DNA from: Pelargonium nanum
Lineage: Eukaryota > Streptophyta > Magnoliopsida > Geraniales > Geraniaceae
Direction of reading: 5' to 3'
Assembly (NCBI GenBank): GCA_036897485.1
Contig: JAYMTF010000549.1
Coordinates: 1-34,008 of the forward strand
DNA length: 34,008 nt
A program made the position numbers and the translations under genes. This document shows, piece by piece, positions 1 through 12,400 of this stretch. Position 1 is the stretch's first letter; every line of letters starts with the position of its first letter. The notes below the pieces were generated by a model. That model did not search any database. It was not told the DNA's origin and saw only the letters and a list, made by a program, of their open reading frames with translations.

Positions 1-2220
1 CGTGGACAAGACGACAAAGATTTTAGTGTGTTTGCTTTGACCCGAGTCAAACAGGCGCATCAAGATTATTTATAATTAAGGCCCTTTTAAAAGAGTAATG
101 GTATATGTCACAAATTTTGTACAACCAAATTACATATCTTACAAGACAACATTTTTAAAATCCAAAGAAGTCAAGATTAATATAAAGTGGAGAATCTATC
201 TCTTAAATCTTTGCCTAAATAAAGCAATAATGTGTACCACTTGTTCCAAAAAAAAAAAAAAAAAAATCAAAAGAGAAGCAAAGTTATAGTCCTGCAAATC
301 TGAATATGTAAAATAAGATGCTACATTATATGCGGCTGGCGTACGATGTGGCCTAAACAGCCATTAGCTTGGTATATCAAGTACTGATTCCATTTGTATG
401 GTATCAAATTATTTGGGAAAAGAGGGAAGTTTGTGTCTTGATGTCTTCGATTATATAGTTTATTGACAGCATATACTACCAGATTAATGGATCTAATACT
501 CCATCTAACTTACTTTTCTCCATCATTTTTTTAAGAGTAGTTAGGCAAGTAACCAAGTTATAAAACATTATCAATGAATTAAAGTCAAGGCATTCACACT
601 GAATATAAATTTCTACACAAATTTGACTCATGGACTAGGCTTTAATCACTGATTGAGACATCATTTTTTCTAAAATGACTTGTATTATACCAATTATAGA
701 TTAAACATTACAAATATAAAATAGTATATCTAATGCTTTAAGCCTGAAATAGAACATGGCGACTTATCTGAAACATAAATCATTTGGTTCGTAGACCTAC
801 TAACAAAGCCAAAATTTATACTAGATTTATGATTAACAAGATTCAAGGTATCACACACAATCAATCTGGAGACACTGTTTTTTCCTCCCTTTCGATTGAC
901 ACAACTTCTAAGACTTGAGATGCATCAGAGTCTGCCACAAAACCACTTCCAACAATAAAGACAAAAATAAACTTACAACAAGGGAAGACAAACCGCAAAC
1001 TTCACCAAGTGAGTAAAAACAAACTATAAAACCACTATAACAACTAAAACAACTAAATAGTTTAAAACATAAAAACATGAAAAGATCTAATCTATTTGTA
1101 GTAAACATACTCTTACAAACTAACCTATAATGAAAACGAAGATGATAATACGTCGTCTGCAAGTGTATTGAAAAAGATGAGTCATTAGTGATGATGAAAC
1201 CAACGGAAAAACAAGACTAATCGGGTCGAATATGCTCAATCTGTGTTTATTCGGTATAAGTAATGCGCGAAAATACTATTGAACCACCGACGTTTAAAAA
1301 ATGACGACGGTGGTTTAAACAAGAAACTTTGATGAAAAACTAAATACAACGAATAGAGTTTCTAGAGAGAGAAATTTTGTTAAAAGTAAATTTTTTGTGA
1401 TGTTAGTGCTGATTGAGACACCATTCAGTATCAAACAAAAAGAAAAGAAATGGAGAATGAGTAGGGCATCTTTCACGTGAAATGGCATTGCCAAGTCCGT
1501 TCTCTTCACAGTTTATCCTTTTTTAATTAGATTAAACTATAGTACACATTATTAAATAAGGTGACTATGTATAGCGTGATTCACATAAAATAACTAAATT
1601 GCAACTTTCACTGTCAAATATATATTAATTAACAAGTAACTTTCATATATGGCAAAATAAAAATAAGTAACAGTGTCTTGAAGTTGCGTTTAGAAACATA
1701 AATTTATTTGAAATTGAACTTTTGAAAGTTGAGATTTAAATTGTTGTATTTCAAATACAAATGTTTAAATTATTGAATTTCAAATAAAAAGTAAAAATTA
1801 TTACTTAAATCTCATGTTGTAAGTATATTTTGATTGTTATAGAATTTACTTCAAATTCAAATACAAATACAAATAGTTTGAGTCAAATAATTTAATTTGG
1901 ATCAAACTCAACATTTTAAATAATATGGTTGAACCAACCCAAAATCTAAAATAATCTAATTACTTGTAACCTGTAAATTAAGTATATTATATTTCAAGTT
2001 CATTTTTGACATCAACTAATTTATTAGTATTGGGTGGCAGTAATTGACAGCTTATAACAATAATAATGACAGATGCATATACATTTATAGGTGCTTTCAT
2101 TTCTTCTTTAAGATCATAGGCACTAGAGTTCAAACATGGGGCCAACACTCAGGATATAGTTTTCTTCTAATGTATCATCACACTGATGCACTTATGTGAA
2201 ATTAGGTTAAGGGGAAAAGA
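1..2220. other. AT-rich intergenic DNA without a supported gene
   Basis: Only short open frames of low-complexity composition occur here, with no recognisable domain, so I call no gene. Visible structure includes a W-box-like inverted pair (TTTGAC and GTCAAA) near 34-50, a run of about 19 A near 248-267, and an imperfect inverted repeat at 1282-1292 and 1305-1315. The stretch 1650-2030 is extremely AT-rich with recurring TTTCAAATACAAAT-like words, and looks like decayed repeat. Confidence 0.6.
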
Positions 2221-2651
2221 TTAAGTGCTTGTTTGTTAACACAAACTTCAAAAAGTCTATCGGGTAAAAGGAGATAAAAGGAGATAAAAGGAGGTAAAAG
2301 GTCTGCAAGTATTTGTAGACATTTGGTGTATTGTTTGGTAAAATTTGACGGTAATAGAGGTTTGTAAAGGTATTTTCATGAGATGATTGTTTGGTAAAAA
2401 TGAGCGAAATGTATATTGAAATGTTGTAAAGACCAAAATAACCTTGATTAGGAAAAGATAAAAAAACTATATATTTGAAAGAATTAACCTATATCTATAT
2501 CATTTAGGCCAAAAAATAAATTGAACCCAAACATTTCTCAAACCTAAATCCAATTGCTATGCCCACATAGTAATTATATTAAATAAAATATACAATACAA
2601 CAAGTTTTCAAACTTTTCAGTTTTCTCATTCTCACTCAACATATTTCACAA

Positions 2652-2770
2652 TGGTCGACCGTCCGTATACAAGTATTACATTATATGGTCGACCATCATA
2701 TATACAAATATGGTCGACCACCAACTGGTTGTGGTCGACCATCAACTGGTTGTGGTCGACCATCAACTGG
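2652..2770. repeat. Palindromic minisatellite built on TGGTCGACC
   Basis: TGGTCGACC occurs five times, starting at 2652, 2686, 2711, 2732 and 2753. The last three copies are exactly 21 bp apart, with the spacer ATCAACTGGTTG or close variants. The core TGGTCGACCA is its own reverse complement, so each unit holds a 10-bp palindrome around a SalI-type site. The first two copies are more widely and irregularly spaced. Confidence 0.85.
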
Positions 2771-2962
2771 AAAAAAATGTGATTGTCTTCTTCTTGGGTA
2801 GCTTATTATGAACACTCGACACGATAATGGAAGAGGGTTGCAGTTAAGAGCTCTCATGTCAAAAACTATACATGTTTTGATGATTCAATTACTGGACACA
2901 AAGGGGCAATACTGATTTTTTCTTTTTCTCTTTCTTCCTTTTGGTTCTTGCAGTAAGGCAAG

Positions 2963-2995
2963 AGCTCCTGTGGAAAATGAGCTCCCACAGGAGCT
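2963..2995. repeat. Perfect 11-bp inverted repeat (hairpin)
   Basis: AGCTCCTGTGG at 2963-2973 and CCACAGGAGCT at 2985-2995 are exact reverse complements around an 11-base loop. The hairpin lies inside the candidate hAT-like element, so it may be internal element structure. No T tract follows, and no small RNA is evident. Confidence 0.7.
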
Positions 2996-3486
2996 GGGCA
3001 GGAGTTTTGGCCTTAAAGGTCTATTGCCTAAAAAATTATCCAAACAATTATTTACCTCTATATCCTATGTGGCTCAACCTACAGGAAGTCAAAAGGAGGT
3101 CATTAGAGTTCCCGAACAAGGCCTTAGTCTAAGTCAAGCCAATGAAAGCTTACCAGCACATTAAAATATTCATTTTCCCACCCAAGTAAATTTGTAGTAG
3201 CGGAGCGACCTGCTGGATCGAAGTATTTTAAATGAAGTGTCATAATCTCACAAATGGCTAAATAATTCTTGAATTAGGATCCTTAACCTCATTACAATAA
3301 TTATGATTCAAAATATTTAATATATTAATGTTTTCTTTAAGGAAATATATCAATGTTTTAATTTGATAGAGAAAATAAATGTGTTGTCCTGTGGATCCTA
3401 TATAAATACCTGCTCTAATTTAATTACAAACGAATTAAGGAATAAATTCTAGCAAGTTGAAGAGATAGATAAATATATATAGTTAA

Positions 3487-6400
3487 TTAAACATTCAAAG
3501 GCTTTGTCTTGCGTAAATGACCCATACTATTGACAAGATCTTTGCGAGTGCAAACAGGAAACATATTGATATCTTTGAGCACTTTCAATCTCCATAAAAC
3601 ATATGGGAAGCTCAGCTGATCCCGCGAAGTGAAGCGAACCACCTCATTGAACCACAGGCACATGAACAGATTCGTTATTGGTGTATGCTTCCTCACTATG
3701 ACTGAAGCTTCCGACAATGCTGCACGGGTCAAAAGTCTTTATGTTTAGCTAAAACAACCCGTCAATGAAATCATAAACAAGTACATTGCTAGCCTATGGT
3801 GGAAGGAAGCTTTCTGTGTTCCTTCTAACATGCTTACCCCACAAAAGAGAGAAAGGGGTAGGTGGGCAGGGAAAAAAGAGGACCAAGTTCATTAAAATAA
3901 CTTTGGAGCCTTTAAATCATTCTCAAATCTGAGGATGTCGAGATTAGAAATTAAGAAAACACACCTTTCTTCCCGTTAAATCTCTTGTCCTCAGGGAGGC
4001 CATCCTTGCGGTATTGAGTCAACTGCACCTCAACTTCTTCTGGGGCGGCTTTGTTTTTCTTCACAACAGCCTTAGCCTCATCATACACACTACTGCGAGC
4101 TCCGTGTTCTGAGATTGCTAGTACAGACTTTGACCGCCATAGAAGGGCTTCCAGCACACCCAAAGGGTCCCTTCTAAACTGAGACTTCGAGTCTACCCAT
4201 ATAGAATATTTGGCATGAGGAAAGAGACGGTGACTCAACATCTGATCACATAAGAGACAGTTAAAGTCTCACAAAAGTTCAGTATATATTAGCTACCAAG
4301 TATACGTCTATAGAATATTCAATTCCCGAGAACCAAACAGTATATGAACAATATATGATATAGCCGAGCAAAGGAATAATGCAAACACACATGATACTGT
4401 GGATGTGACAATGATGCTCAAGGAAACACTTCAATTGTCTCTCAAAGACGTCTTCCACTGTTTACAGGCACACATGTACAAGAATGCAAGCTTGCCTTTG
4501 GGTGTGAAAAAGCACACAATTTATACTGTTGAAAAATATGTCCACCCATTTGATTTCTACTTTATGCCTTTCTTGTTTTTTTTAACACACTTTATGCCTC
4601 ATTTGTTCTTTCATTATTTCTTTTTCAATCAATGATCTCATTTTCAGAGATCTAACAAACCAAACACGATTTCCATGGATTTGCTGACACGTCAAAATCC
4701 AAGCACCAAGAATCAACATCTTTAACTTATTTGACACATCACTAAGTCATAGAATGTATATTGCACTTAGAAATTCAGTAATAGTTCTAACGGCCAGAGT
4801 ACACAATCTGGTGTTTGTATTAGAACCTACTGTGTTCCTTTAAAGTCACACATTTAGCTTGTGAATTATGATATTCCAAAATAAAAAGAGAGAAGGTTTT
4901 GTGCATCATTATGACAGCAGCTGGTCTTCTAAAACATTTTCCATCAAGTTTTTATCAGCATTTGCAACTTAAATTCCAAGCAAAAAAGACATCTACATTG
5001 ACAAATACAAACAAACCAAACATCCATCAAGAGGAGAAAAATTGTGGCACTCTTTTTAACTTAAATAAAGCTGATCATCCTTAACAAACTATTTGAGAAG
5101 TTAACATATAATTTGTCTTAAGTAAAAAAAAAATCACAATAATACAAGTTGCCACAGGGTGAAATAATGTACACACTTAATATACTTGTACATATTCATA
5201 GTATTACGAAATATTCCAGCCATTTGTGTTCTACTCTGTTTCGCAGATGATTTTTGGCAATGAATTATATTATTTTGGGAGATTCAATTGATCAAACATT
5301 AGTCACATGAGTTTACTGTTTACTGATGCAGAGGACATACAAGCCCAGTTGTAACAGGTTTAACTTATTTGGAAGGCTAAAAATAAGTAAACAGCAATAG
5401 AAACCAAATTCATACATATTGCACTCAGGAATCTGCACAAATGATTTTTTTTTTACCAACTAACAAAAGAAATGATAGAGGACAATGCGGTGACAATAGA
5501 TTAAAGTCGAATGAGCTATAGTCGCATGTAATAACTTCAGAAACAAAATGTCTCAAAATAAAAACAAGTTAAGAAACAATAGGAAGCTATGTACAACTTT
5601 CGTACCTTTGGGATTTTACCATTCAACCTTTGATCCGTGAAAGGGAGGTTTTTAACAACTATGATGCGCCATTTTCCAATAAATCGGTCACCACCAATTC
5701 TACGCCCCTGTGATTCTTGTGTCGATAGAGTGATTTCATCCCAGAAAGCAACATAGCAGACCTGCATCAAAAAGTATATTATGCACACCAGAATAGTGCA
5801 CTTGTAAGCCAGCAAGTAAACTTTCTCCACCATAGATTCTGACCTTTTTAAGTGATGCCTCTGACATTCCAATAGGTTGATAAAGATCATCTCCACCGCC
5901 AAATGTACAAGTAGAGACAACAACTTCACAAGTTTGCATGTATCCTTTATCCTCATCAGATATCTTGAATCCGCCATTTTCACTGTAAAAACCACAATGA
6001 ACTAGAGGAGTTTCATTCACCTGCAAGCATGAAAAATTTGGCAGCATTGAGCAAGAACTAACATAAATGGCTCTACTACTTTTCCAAGTTCCAAAAGAAA
6101 AGATAAATAAATAAATAAAATTAAGTGGCATTTGAAATTTGACAGGACGGTGTCCACGATTATACAGTAATGGGACAAAGATAGTATAAAGGAGCTTGTA
6201 CCTTAAAACTCTTTTCTCTTTGATCAAAGGTTTGATTTCCTGTAAATAAATTAAACCGTGTGGGTTCTCCATGCTGTTGAGAGATGGTAGCATTTCCTCC
6301 TACATATGGTGTATCATTCTCAGACATGTATAACACTTTTTTGATAGGACTGAGAGGCTCTTTATCCAAAGGAATATCCAAATGCTGAAGTTCTTCAGGA

Positions 6401-7818
6401 GTTAGGAGCTTCAAGCAACCTGACAGAATCCACAAACAAGTATCATATAATGACTGATGTCAATGTCCACAGAATGTCAGCTAATATAGGTACAAAAAAT
6501 GATCAGTAACATTAACAATTCATACTGCTGAAACATGTGGAAAATAAAGCAATTCAACTGTCTTTAAATCCTATTTTTCCTTCTGCAATTAATTCTCAGG
6601 CAAACAACAGTTTTCTTCTGCTAAAATTAAGTGGCCTCAATGAAACACTCCAAGGTTTGAGGAAGGTAAGCTGTAAAGGTAAAGGTCATCATCCTATAAG
6701 GACACAACTATCATGGACAGAGATCCTATGCTGACAATTTAAAACATACAACCAAAACCTTATAATCTCTGACAGCTAAAACAAAAATGCATACTCTGAT
6801 ACTCATACTCATCATATAGGATGCTTCGAAACATCCAGAAAGAAGATGTCTTCTTCCACTTGAGGGAAAGGGCACAGTTTAAAGACATTCGAGGTTGCAT
6901 TTATTGTCAATGGAAGAGGGAATTCTCATCCTCGTAGAGCAACCGACTTACTTAAGTTGGGTGTCGAAAGGAGTTTTGCTAAAGATGGCAGCGGAAGTAG
7001 GATCAGAAGACCACACAAGAACAATAAAACGTATAGGGCTTAATAATTGTTTTCTACCTTTGGGAGGATTTTGGGGGTTTTCATCTGGTAGACAACTGAC
7101 TCATATCCAAAACCCATTCCAAATGTGACTTACACATAAAATTCCCAACATAGTATGAATCTTTGAAGCATAATCAAACCAACTAACACAGAACAGCTAT
7201 TCCAAAACGGGTAGCATAAGTGAAGTAACAACTAGATAGATGTATAATTAACAATCTCTGTATATAAGCAAAACAAATTACACTTCACATTGCTACTAAT
7301 TGACTCTGAAACCAAATGAGACAGTTTAGGTTAGGTTCCAGAAATTAAAAATAAATTCTTTTTATAATAAAAAATTCCTCCACATTCTCAACAACAAGTT
7401 TCAAATCGAACTTACGTTGTCTTACACCAGCAATCACCCGAGTCCTGGGATCCAGCCGATTCAAATTCCCATCCGATGTGTTCCCCAGAGTCGGTTTCTT
7501 GACGGAACTGAGACCCGCAGTCCCGACCACAGTGGGTTTCGTGCCGATCCTGGAGACCTCGAAAAGAAGCAATGCTAGGGCCGGAGCAAAGACGAGGATC
7601 GGCCACCATCGCACGAGCTTCCTAACAACTCGGCGAGTAAGATCGTTCCTAAATCGGTGGCTGGATTTCTTGCGCTTTCTGCGGGCCCGGGCTCGCATCC
7701 GACCGAGGTCGTCGGAGTCATCGTCGGAGACCGAGATTGATATGTTGTTGTTGGAGAACATGAAGGACGGAGTGGAAATGGGATTAAAGGCACTGACTTT
7801 GTTTAATTTTCTTGGCAC
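3487..7818 (-). CDS. DUF616 / MUCI70-TOD1-like type II membrane protein
   Basis: This gene has six coding exons: 7416-7818, 6202-6419, 5844-6020, 5606-5761, 3965-4241 and 3487-3719. All junctions are GT-AG, phase is kept throughout, and 1464 nt give 487 residues. The N terminus (about 1-70) is acidic and then strongly basic, followed by one hydrophobic segment (about 71-88, WWPILVFAPALALLLF), as expected for a Golgi type II protein. The rest matches the plant DUF616 family: PIKKVLYMSENDTPYVGG after the stem, CTFGGGDDLYQP, HRLFPHAKYSIWVDSK, and near the C terminus LFMCLWFNEV and RFTSRDQLSF. Family members include MUCI70, linked to mucilage pectin, and TOD1, reported as an alkaline ceramidase. 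Which activity applies here cannot be decided from sequence. The VDSK segment resembles a DxD-like nucleotide-sugar site, but that is inference. The start is the first ATG of the long first exon. No breaks are seen. Confidence 0.92.
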
Positions 7819-8592
7819 GAAATTGGGGAAATGGAAGATGCGAAGCTTGAATGGACTGGACTGTTAACTTGGGATCTGGAGTTGGATTTTTTTGGCACGA
7901 AGTTACGAGCTCCGTTGAGCATTGTTTAGTTTAAGAAGGAGATAGTTGTGTTCGAGTCTGATTTTCTCAGATTTGATACACTCCCAATCACAGGCCATTT
8001 TCTTTCTTTTCTTATTTAATGTAAGTCAAAATTTACCTTTTTTTTTTACTTGTATATTTCTCATCACAATCACAGCAAAGAATGTCAATTTGTAGCATTC
8101 ATGTGAAATTATTAGATACACTATAGTATGTTTAGTGTCAATTTACATTAAATTTGTGAATAAAACTTCAGTAGAAGACTGCCACGTCAAGGACATCCCA
8201 AAGACTTTAACAAAATATTCATGCATAAAAATGACAGAATCAAGATTGAGCTTGAATTTGCAAAAATACTTGGCTCGATTATGTTTTTACATTACATATT
8301 ATGATTCAATGAGACGGATCTTAAGACAATACTAGCAACTGATCGAGCATATATATATAATATATTAATCGTGCGATACTCTATGTTATTGAACTGAGTA
8401 TATACAAGTTTTCCTGCATATAGAAATCTCACCATCAGCTATAATGTGGATGGCAAAGATGTATAAATAAGACCTAAAGATGCAATGGACAAGTGAAACT
8501 ACCTAGACCACAAATATTTCAGACTGGGGATTCGGTTTTCAGCTTTATAGTCGACCAGGTAACGTTGCTTCACCGCCATTATTGCATCTTCG
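7819..8592. other. Spacer: DUF616 leader/promoter and ARIADNE 3' region
   Basis: Both flanking genes are on the minus strand. The segment should hold the 5' leader and promoter of the DUF616 gene (right of 7818) and the 3' untranslated region of the ARIADNE gene (left of 8593). It is AT-rich. I see no further gene and no clear TATA box. Confidence 0.55.
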
Positions 8593-9364
8593 CTACAAGT
8601 TAGCCCATGTAAATGAATCAGATCTTACATCTGCTGGCAAGTTGAGAACATTGAGATCAGTGAGGTTTTTTTTCCCAAAGTCCATCTTCTAGCTATCACA
8701 TTTTTCATACGAGCATCCACCCCTTATATTAACCCCGTCAAGAATGATGAAGATTAAAAATCCATTATCCTCCCTATATGTATGTTTATGCACAAGTCAT
8801 TAGCAGTTGACAGGAGTCTTCATTTAATTTCTCTTGCTTCCACTAAACCTATAACAAACATAAGGCAATCATGAATGACTTGTAGACGAGATATGATGGG
8901 CAACATAAACGTACAGTTGGCTTGAAATAATTTCAATACCTATACCATCAGTGCTAGGGATCTTTTCAGCATTATAGGTACTGTTGTCCCTAAAAACAGA
9001 CAGTTCTGATGCCTTCTCCACGCCCTTTGACTTGTAAGGAGCAATGATATGTGTTACTCGTTGGAGAGGACCCAACAAATCATTGTCAATGCATTCATAC
9101 CTAAATGCGAAATATAAAAAAGTTAGACGTACAAGAACAAAGCGAGTCAAGACAACACATGAAACAGAATTAAATGTCACTTCAAGACATATCACATTAA
9201 TTTGTTCCTGTTTCTAATCACACTCTACACGTACTAAATAATCCAAGAGTGACCTCATCTCTAGATGCTTAGGCTAGGATTCTAAGAATTTTCAATTTAT
9301 TTTCCAAGCGATTTTTTATTACACAACAAGAGTGCTCTGTGTGTGTGTGTTTGTGTGTGTGTGC

Positions 9365-9420
<56 letters not shown>

Positions 9421-12400
9421 TACAGTTTTTGGCAGCACTTATCCGTAACCACTGAAAGACTAATAATCTTCAGTCTTAAGTCCTGAACTCTATCTTCAGT
9501 GTACCCACTGAATGGCTCCTCCAAAAGCAAAGAGAGCTTCTCAACATTTGCCTCAAGCTGCTGCTGCTGGTCCTCAAACAAAAGTTGTTTGTTTTCCCTT
9601 TCTTCCTTAGTCATTTCATTTTTGGATAGGTCATCACCAAACATGAAATATGCAAATGGGTACGAATAAGAAAGAACTCGCCTTGATCTGAAGAGTCTAT
9701 ACAGTCCATTTGAAACCCAACTGAAATCCTTAAATGCCGATTCCCTTTCTTCCAATTTTGATATCTTCTCCTGTATGATTTCCTTCAACTTAGACTCAAG
9801 CTTCAGAGAATCTATATGAGCTTTATATCTGTTGTGGTAATGAATGTAACGTTTAAGCTCCCTCTTTGCGTGTGCAGCTTTCTTCTCGTGATCTTCTTTG
9901 TATCGCCCACAACTGTGACCACTGATATACGTGTATGTGTGTTCCTTACCAGTAGCACCACCACAGAGCCAACTACAAACAGGGAGAAATTTACATCATT
10001 TTCTTTTAAGCATACAACAGATGAAAAGGAAATATAAGAAACAGAAACTAATCCACTGAGCATTCAGTGTAGATGACATAGGAATACTGAAAGAGCCAAT
10101 AATATTTATTTCCAACTTATTACGCAATTTGAAACATGTATACAGCATATCACACCAGTATGTTCACCAGCAGTACGAAATGCAATCACAAATTCTGCAC
10201 TATAACACGTAACTACCAGCTGCTCCAAGGAACAAACTCCGAGGAACTGACTCAAAATGACAAAGCTCCAAAGTGACATGAACTGAAGCCCAAGCATTTC
10301 ACTGTAGTCCCATCATGATTAACAAAACCAAGCAATTTGTATTTCTAGCATTGACTAATAGGATCAGCAAATCACATGAGTCAATGTTACAGCTCATTAA
10401 AAAGACATGACTAACTTCAAATTACATGTGGGGTTTTTATGCTCCAACAGTTCTGCTGTTTTATTCATGGTAAGTTACCTCCCCATCCCACTTCGAGTAC
10501 TCACATAGCACCGACTCTTCTAAGTTCTCATAAGCATTATAATAACAAATTTGTTAAGCCATTGAATGCATTGTTAACTGATGTACTACAGTAGGACCCA
10601 AAAGAAGTGGCATTCTGATTGAGATAAAGAAACATGCATATGAAAAACCAAGATTCAAACCATAAATAATATGTGCATATGAAAAACCAAGGTTCAAAAC
10701 ATAAATAATATGTGCATATGAAAGGCCAAGTTCAACTCATAATAATAAGGTATTGTAAACCATCAGCTTAACAGCTCAATATCAACTTCTCGTATCTCAC
10801 TGCCAATTATTTTACCATATTGCCGTACAATGCTTAATGGTTTTAATAATTAGCGGTGACAAAAATTAAGGGGATCAGATATAAAGGCAATTAATCGTAG
10901 ACAGAGGAAACCATTATACAATAAATTACCCAGCTTAGTATCACCAATATATTCAAGTTTTAAAATGCAAATATCATTCTACACAAGAAGAAGAAAGCAT
11001 TCAACCAAGACATTTAATTAGACAAATATTAGACTAAAAGCAAACATAATTAAGACAACAACATGATGAAGGAGCACAGGGAACCATACAACTTATTCAG
11101 AATTAAGAGTTTGATTAGTTGCCTAGCATAAGAAGAAAGAAAAAGATTTATGAAGAGCTAATTCTTTGGCATATGAATTATGAAATAATGAATGCAGGTA
11201 ATGGTCAAAAGTCTGGTGATGACTGTGCAAGCTACAAAATGCAAAAGACAGAGATATGTACCAGAATGCTTGTCCACAAACACAAACTACTAGGTTGCAT
11301 CCTCCATTCTTTTCAACTGACTTGTGACATTTTGGACATGGTTGGGTGTGGACTGTCATCCAATTAACTGTCTCTGATTCATCTCGGCATTTCTTGCTCC
11401 AAAGTTCCCACATTAAGCACGAACAAGGTGAGTGTGCTTCAGATGAGCAATTAAAACAGAATTGTAGACCACAAGCACATTCAACCTCACAAAATTCATC
11501 ATCCTCGACACGTATTGCATTCCCACAATGGGGAATGCTAGGGCACCACTTGACCATTTTATTATCTTCAATATACGATTCCAAAATAAAACGATCAAAT
11601 TTCTCTGCAAGACCAGGATCCTTTGCACTGACAAGATGTCCTACTTTTGCTTCATCACAGATAGCATTGCACCTGTGTGCCATGCACTTAATGCGCCTAC
11701 TCTGACCCTCATTAATCTTCACAATGAAATGCTCTGTCCAACCTAAGCACAAGGATAAGAAGCCGATTATAGTAAACATAGAAAAACTTGAAAATCTTCT
11801 TCGTATGGATAGTAAACTACATATACAAACTAGCACAACATAGACATAAAATAAGGGATAGGGTGGTGAAAGTATTTATAACAATTGTCCAGAATGAGTT
11901 TATTAACCTTCCACATCCAAATTTATAAGGATACAATAATTTTCTTGCATTCTTGTGCGAAATATAAAAAACCCTCAGTACCTGGTTTCTTTTCTAATCA
12001 AAATTTTGGTTAATAGTTGGAGTGTTTCTAGTACAAATTCTGATTAGCCAAAGCCAGGTCCAGCTATCCATCATGGTTATTTTAGATATTCAAAAACAAA
12101 GATTAACACAGATAAATTTAGTATCACAAGCAATTTTGACAATATTGTCCGAAGGAATATAACATATAGTCCAGTTTCCATTTCATCTACGTAAAAAGTT
12201 GGGACCCAATTAAGTGCTCATGTCAAAGCTCAGTAGCCTCAGTTCCTCCTAATACTGACAAATGTAAAGTGAATCACATATTCAGTATGTGCTTTTCAAA
12301 CACCAATTGCAATGTCATGTACAAATTGATTGAGTTTTGAATGATTGTACAATAAGTAATGCTGACCTTTCAATTTTTGTTTTTGTTATTACACACTTAA

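Larger units (their letters stand above)
2221..3132. mobile_element. Candidate nonautonomous hAT-like element (decayed)
   Basis: The left edge near 2224 reads AAGTGCTTGTTTG. The right edge near 3120-3132, reverse-complemented, reads AAGGCCTTGTTCG, so about 10 of 13 bases agree as imperfect terminal inverted repeats. If the left end is moved in to TGCTTG, the 8-bp flanks AGATTAAG and AGTCTAAG match at 6 of 8 positions, like a decayed hAT target duplication. Inside are a GGAGATAAAA triplication (about 2269-2300), the GGTCGACC minisatellite and an 11-bp hairpin. No transposase-like frame is visible. Ends and family are inferred; this could be unrelated repeat debris. Confidence 0.3.

Noticed and set aside
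651-1420. Short repeated word GATTGAGACA at 651 and 1411 as possible element ends
   Set aside because: Both copies are in the same orientation, too short, and have no target duplication or inverted partner.
4242-5605. Small plus-strand frames in the large DUF616 intron (4399-4635, 4899-5084)
   Set aside because: They lie in an intron on the opposite strand, are of low complexity and lack homology; treated as chance.
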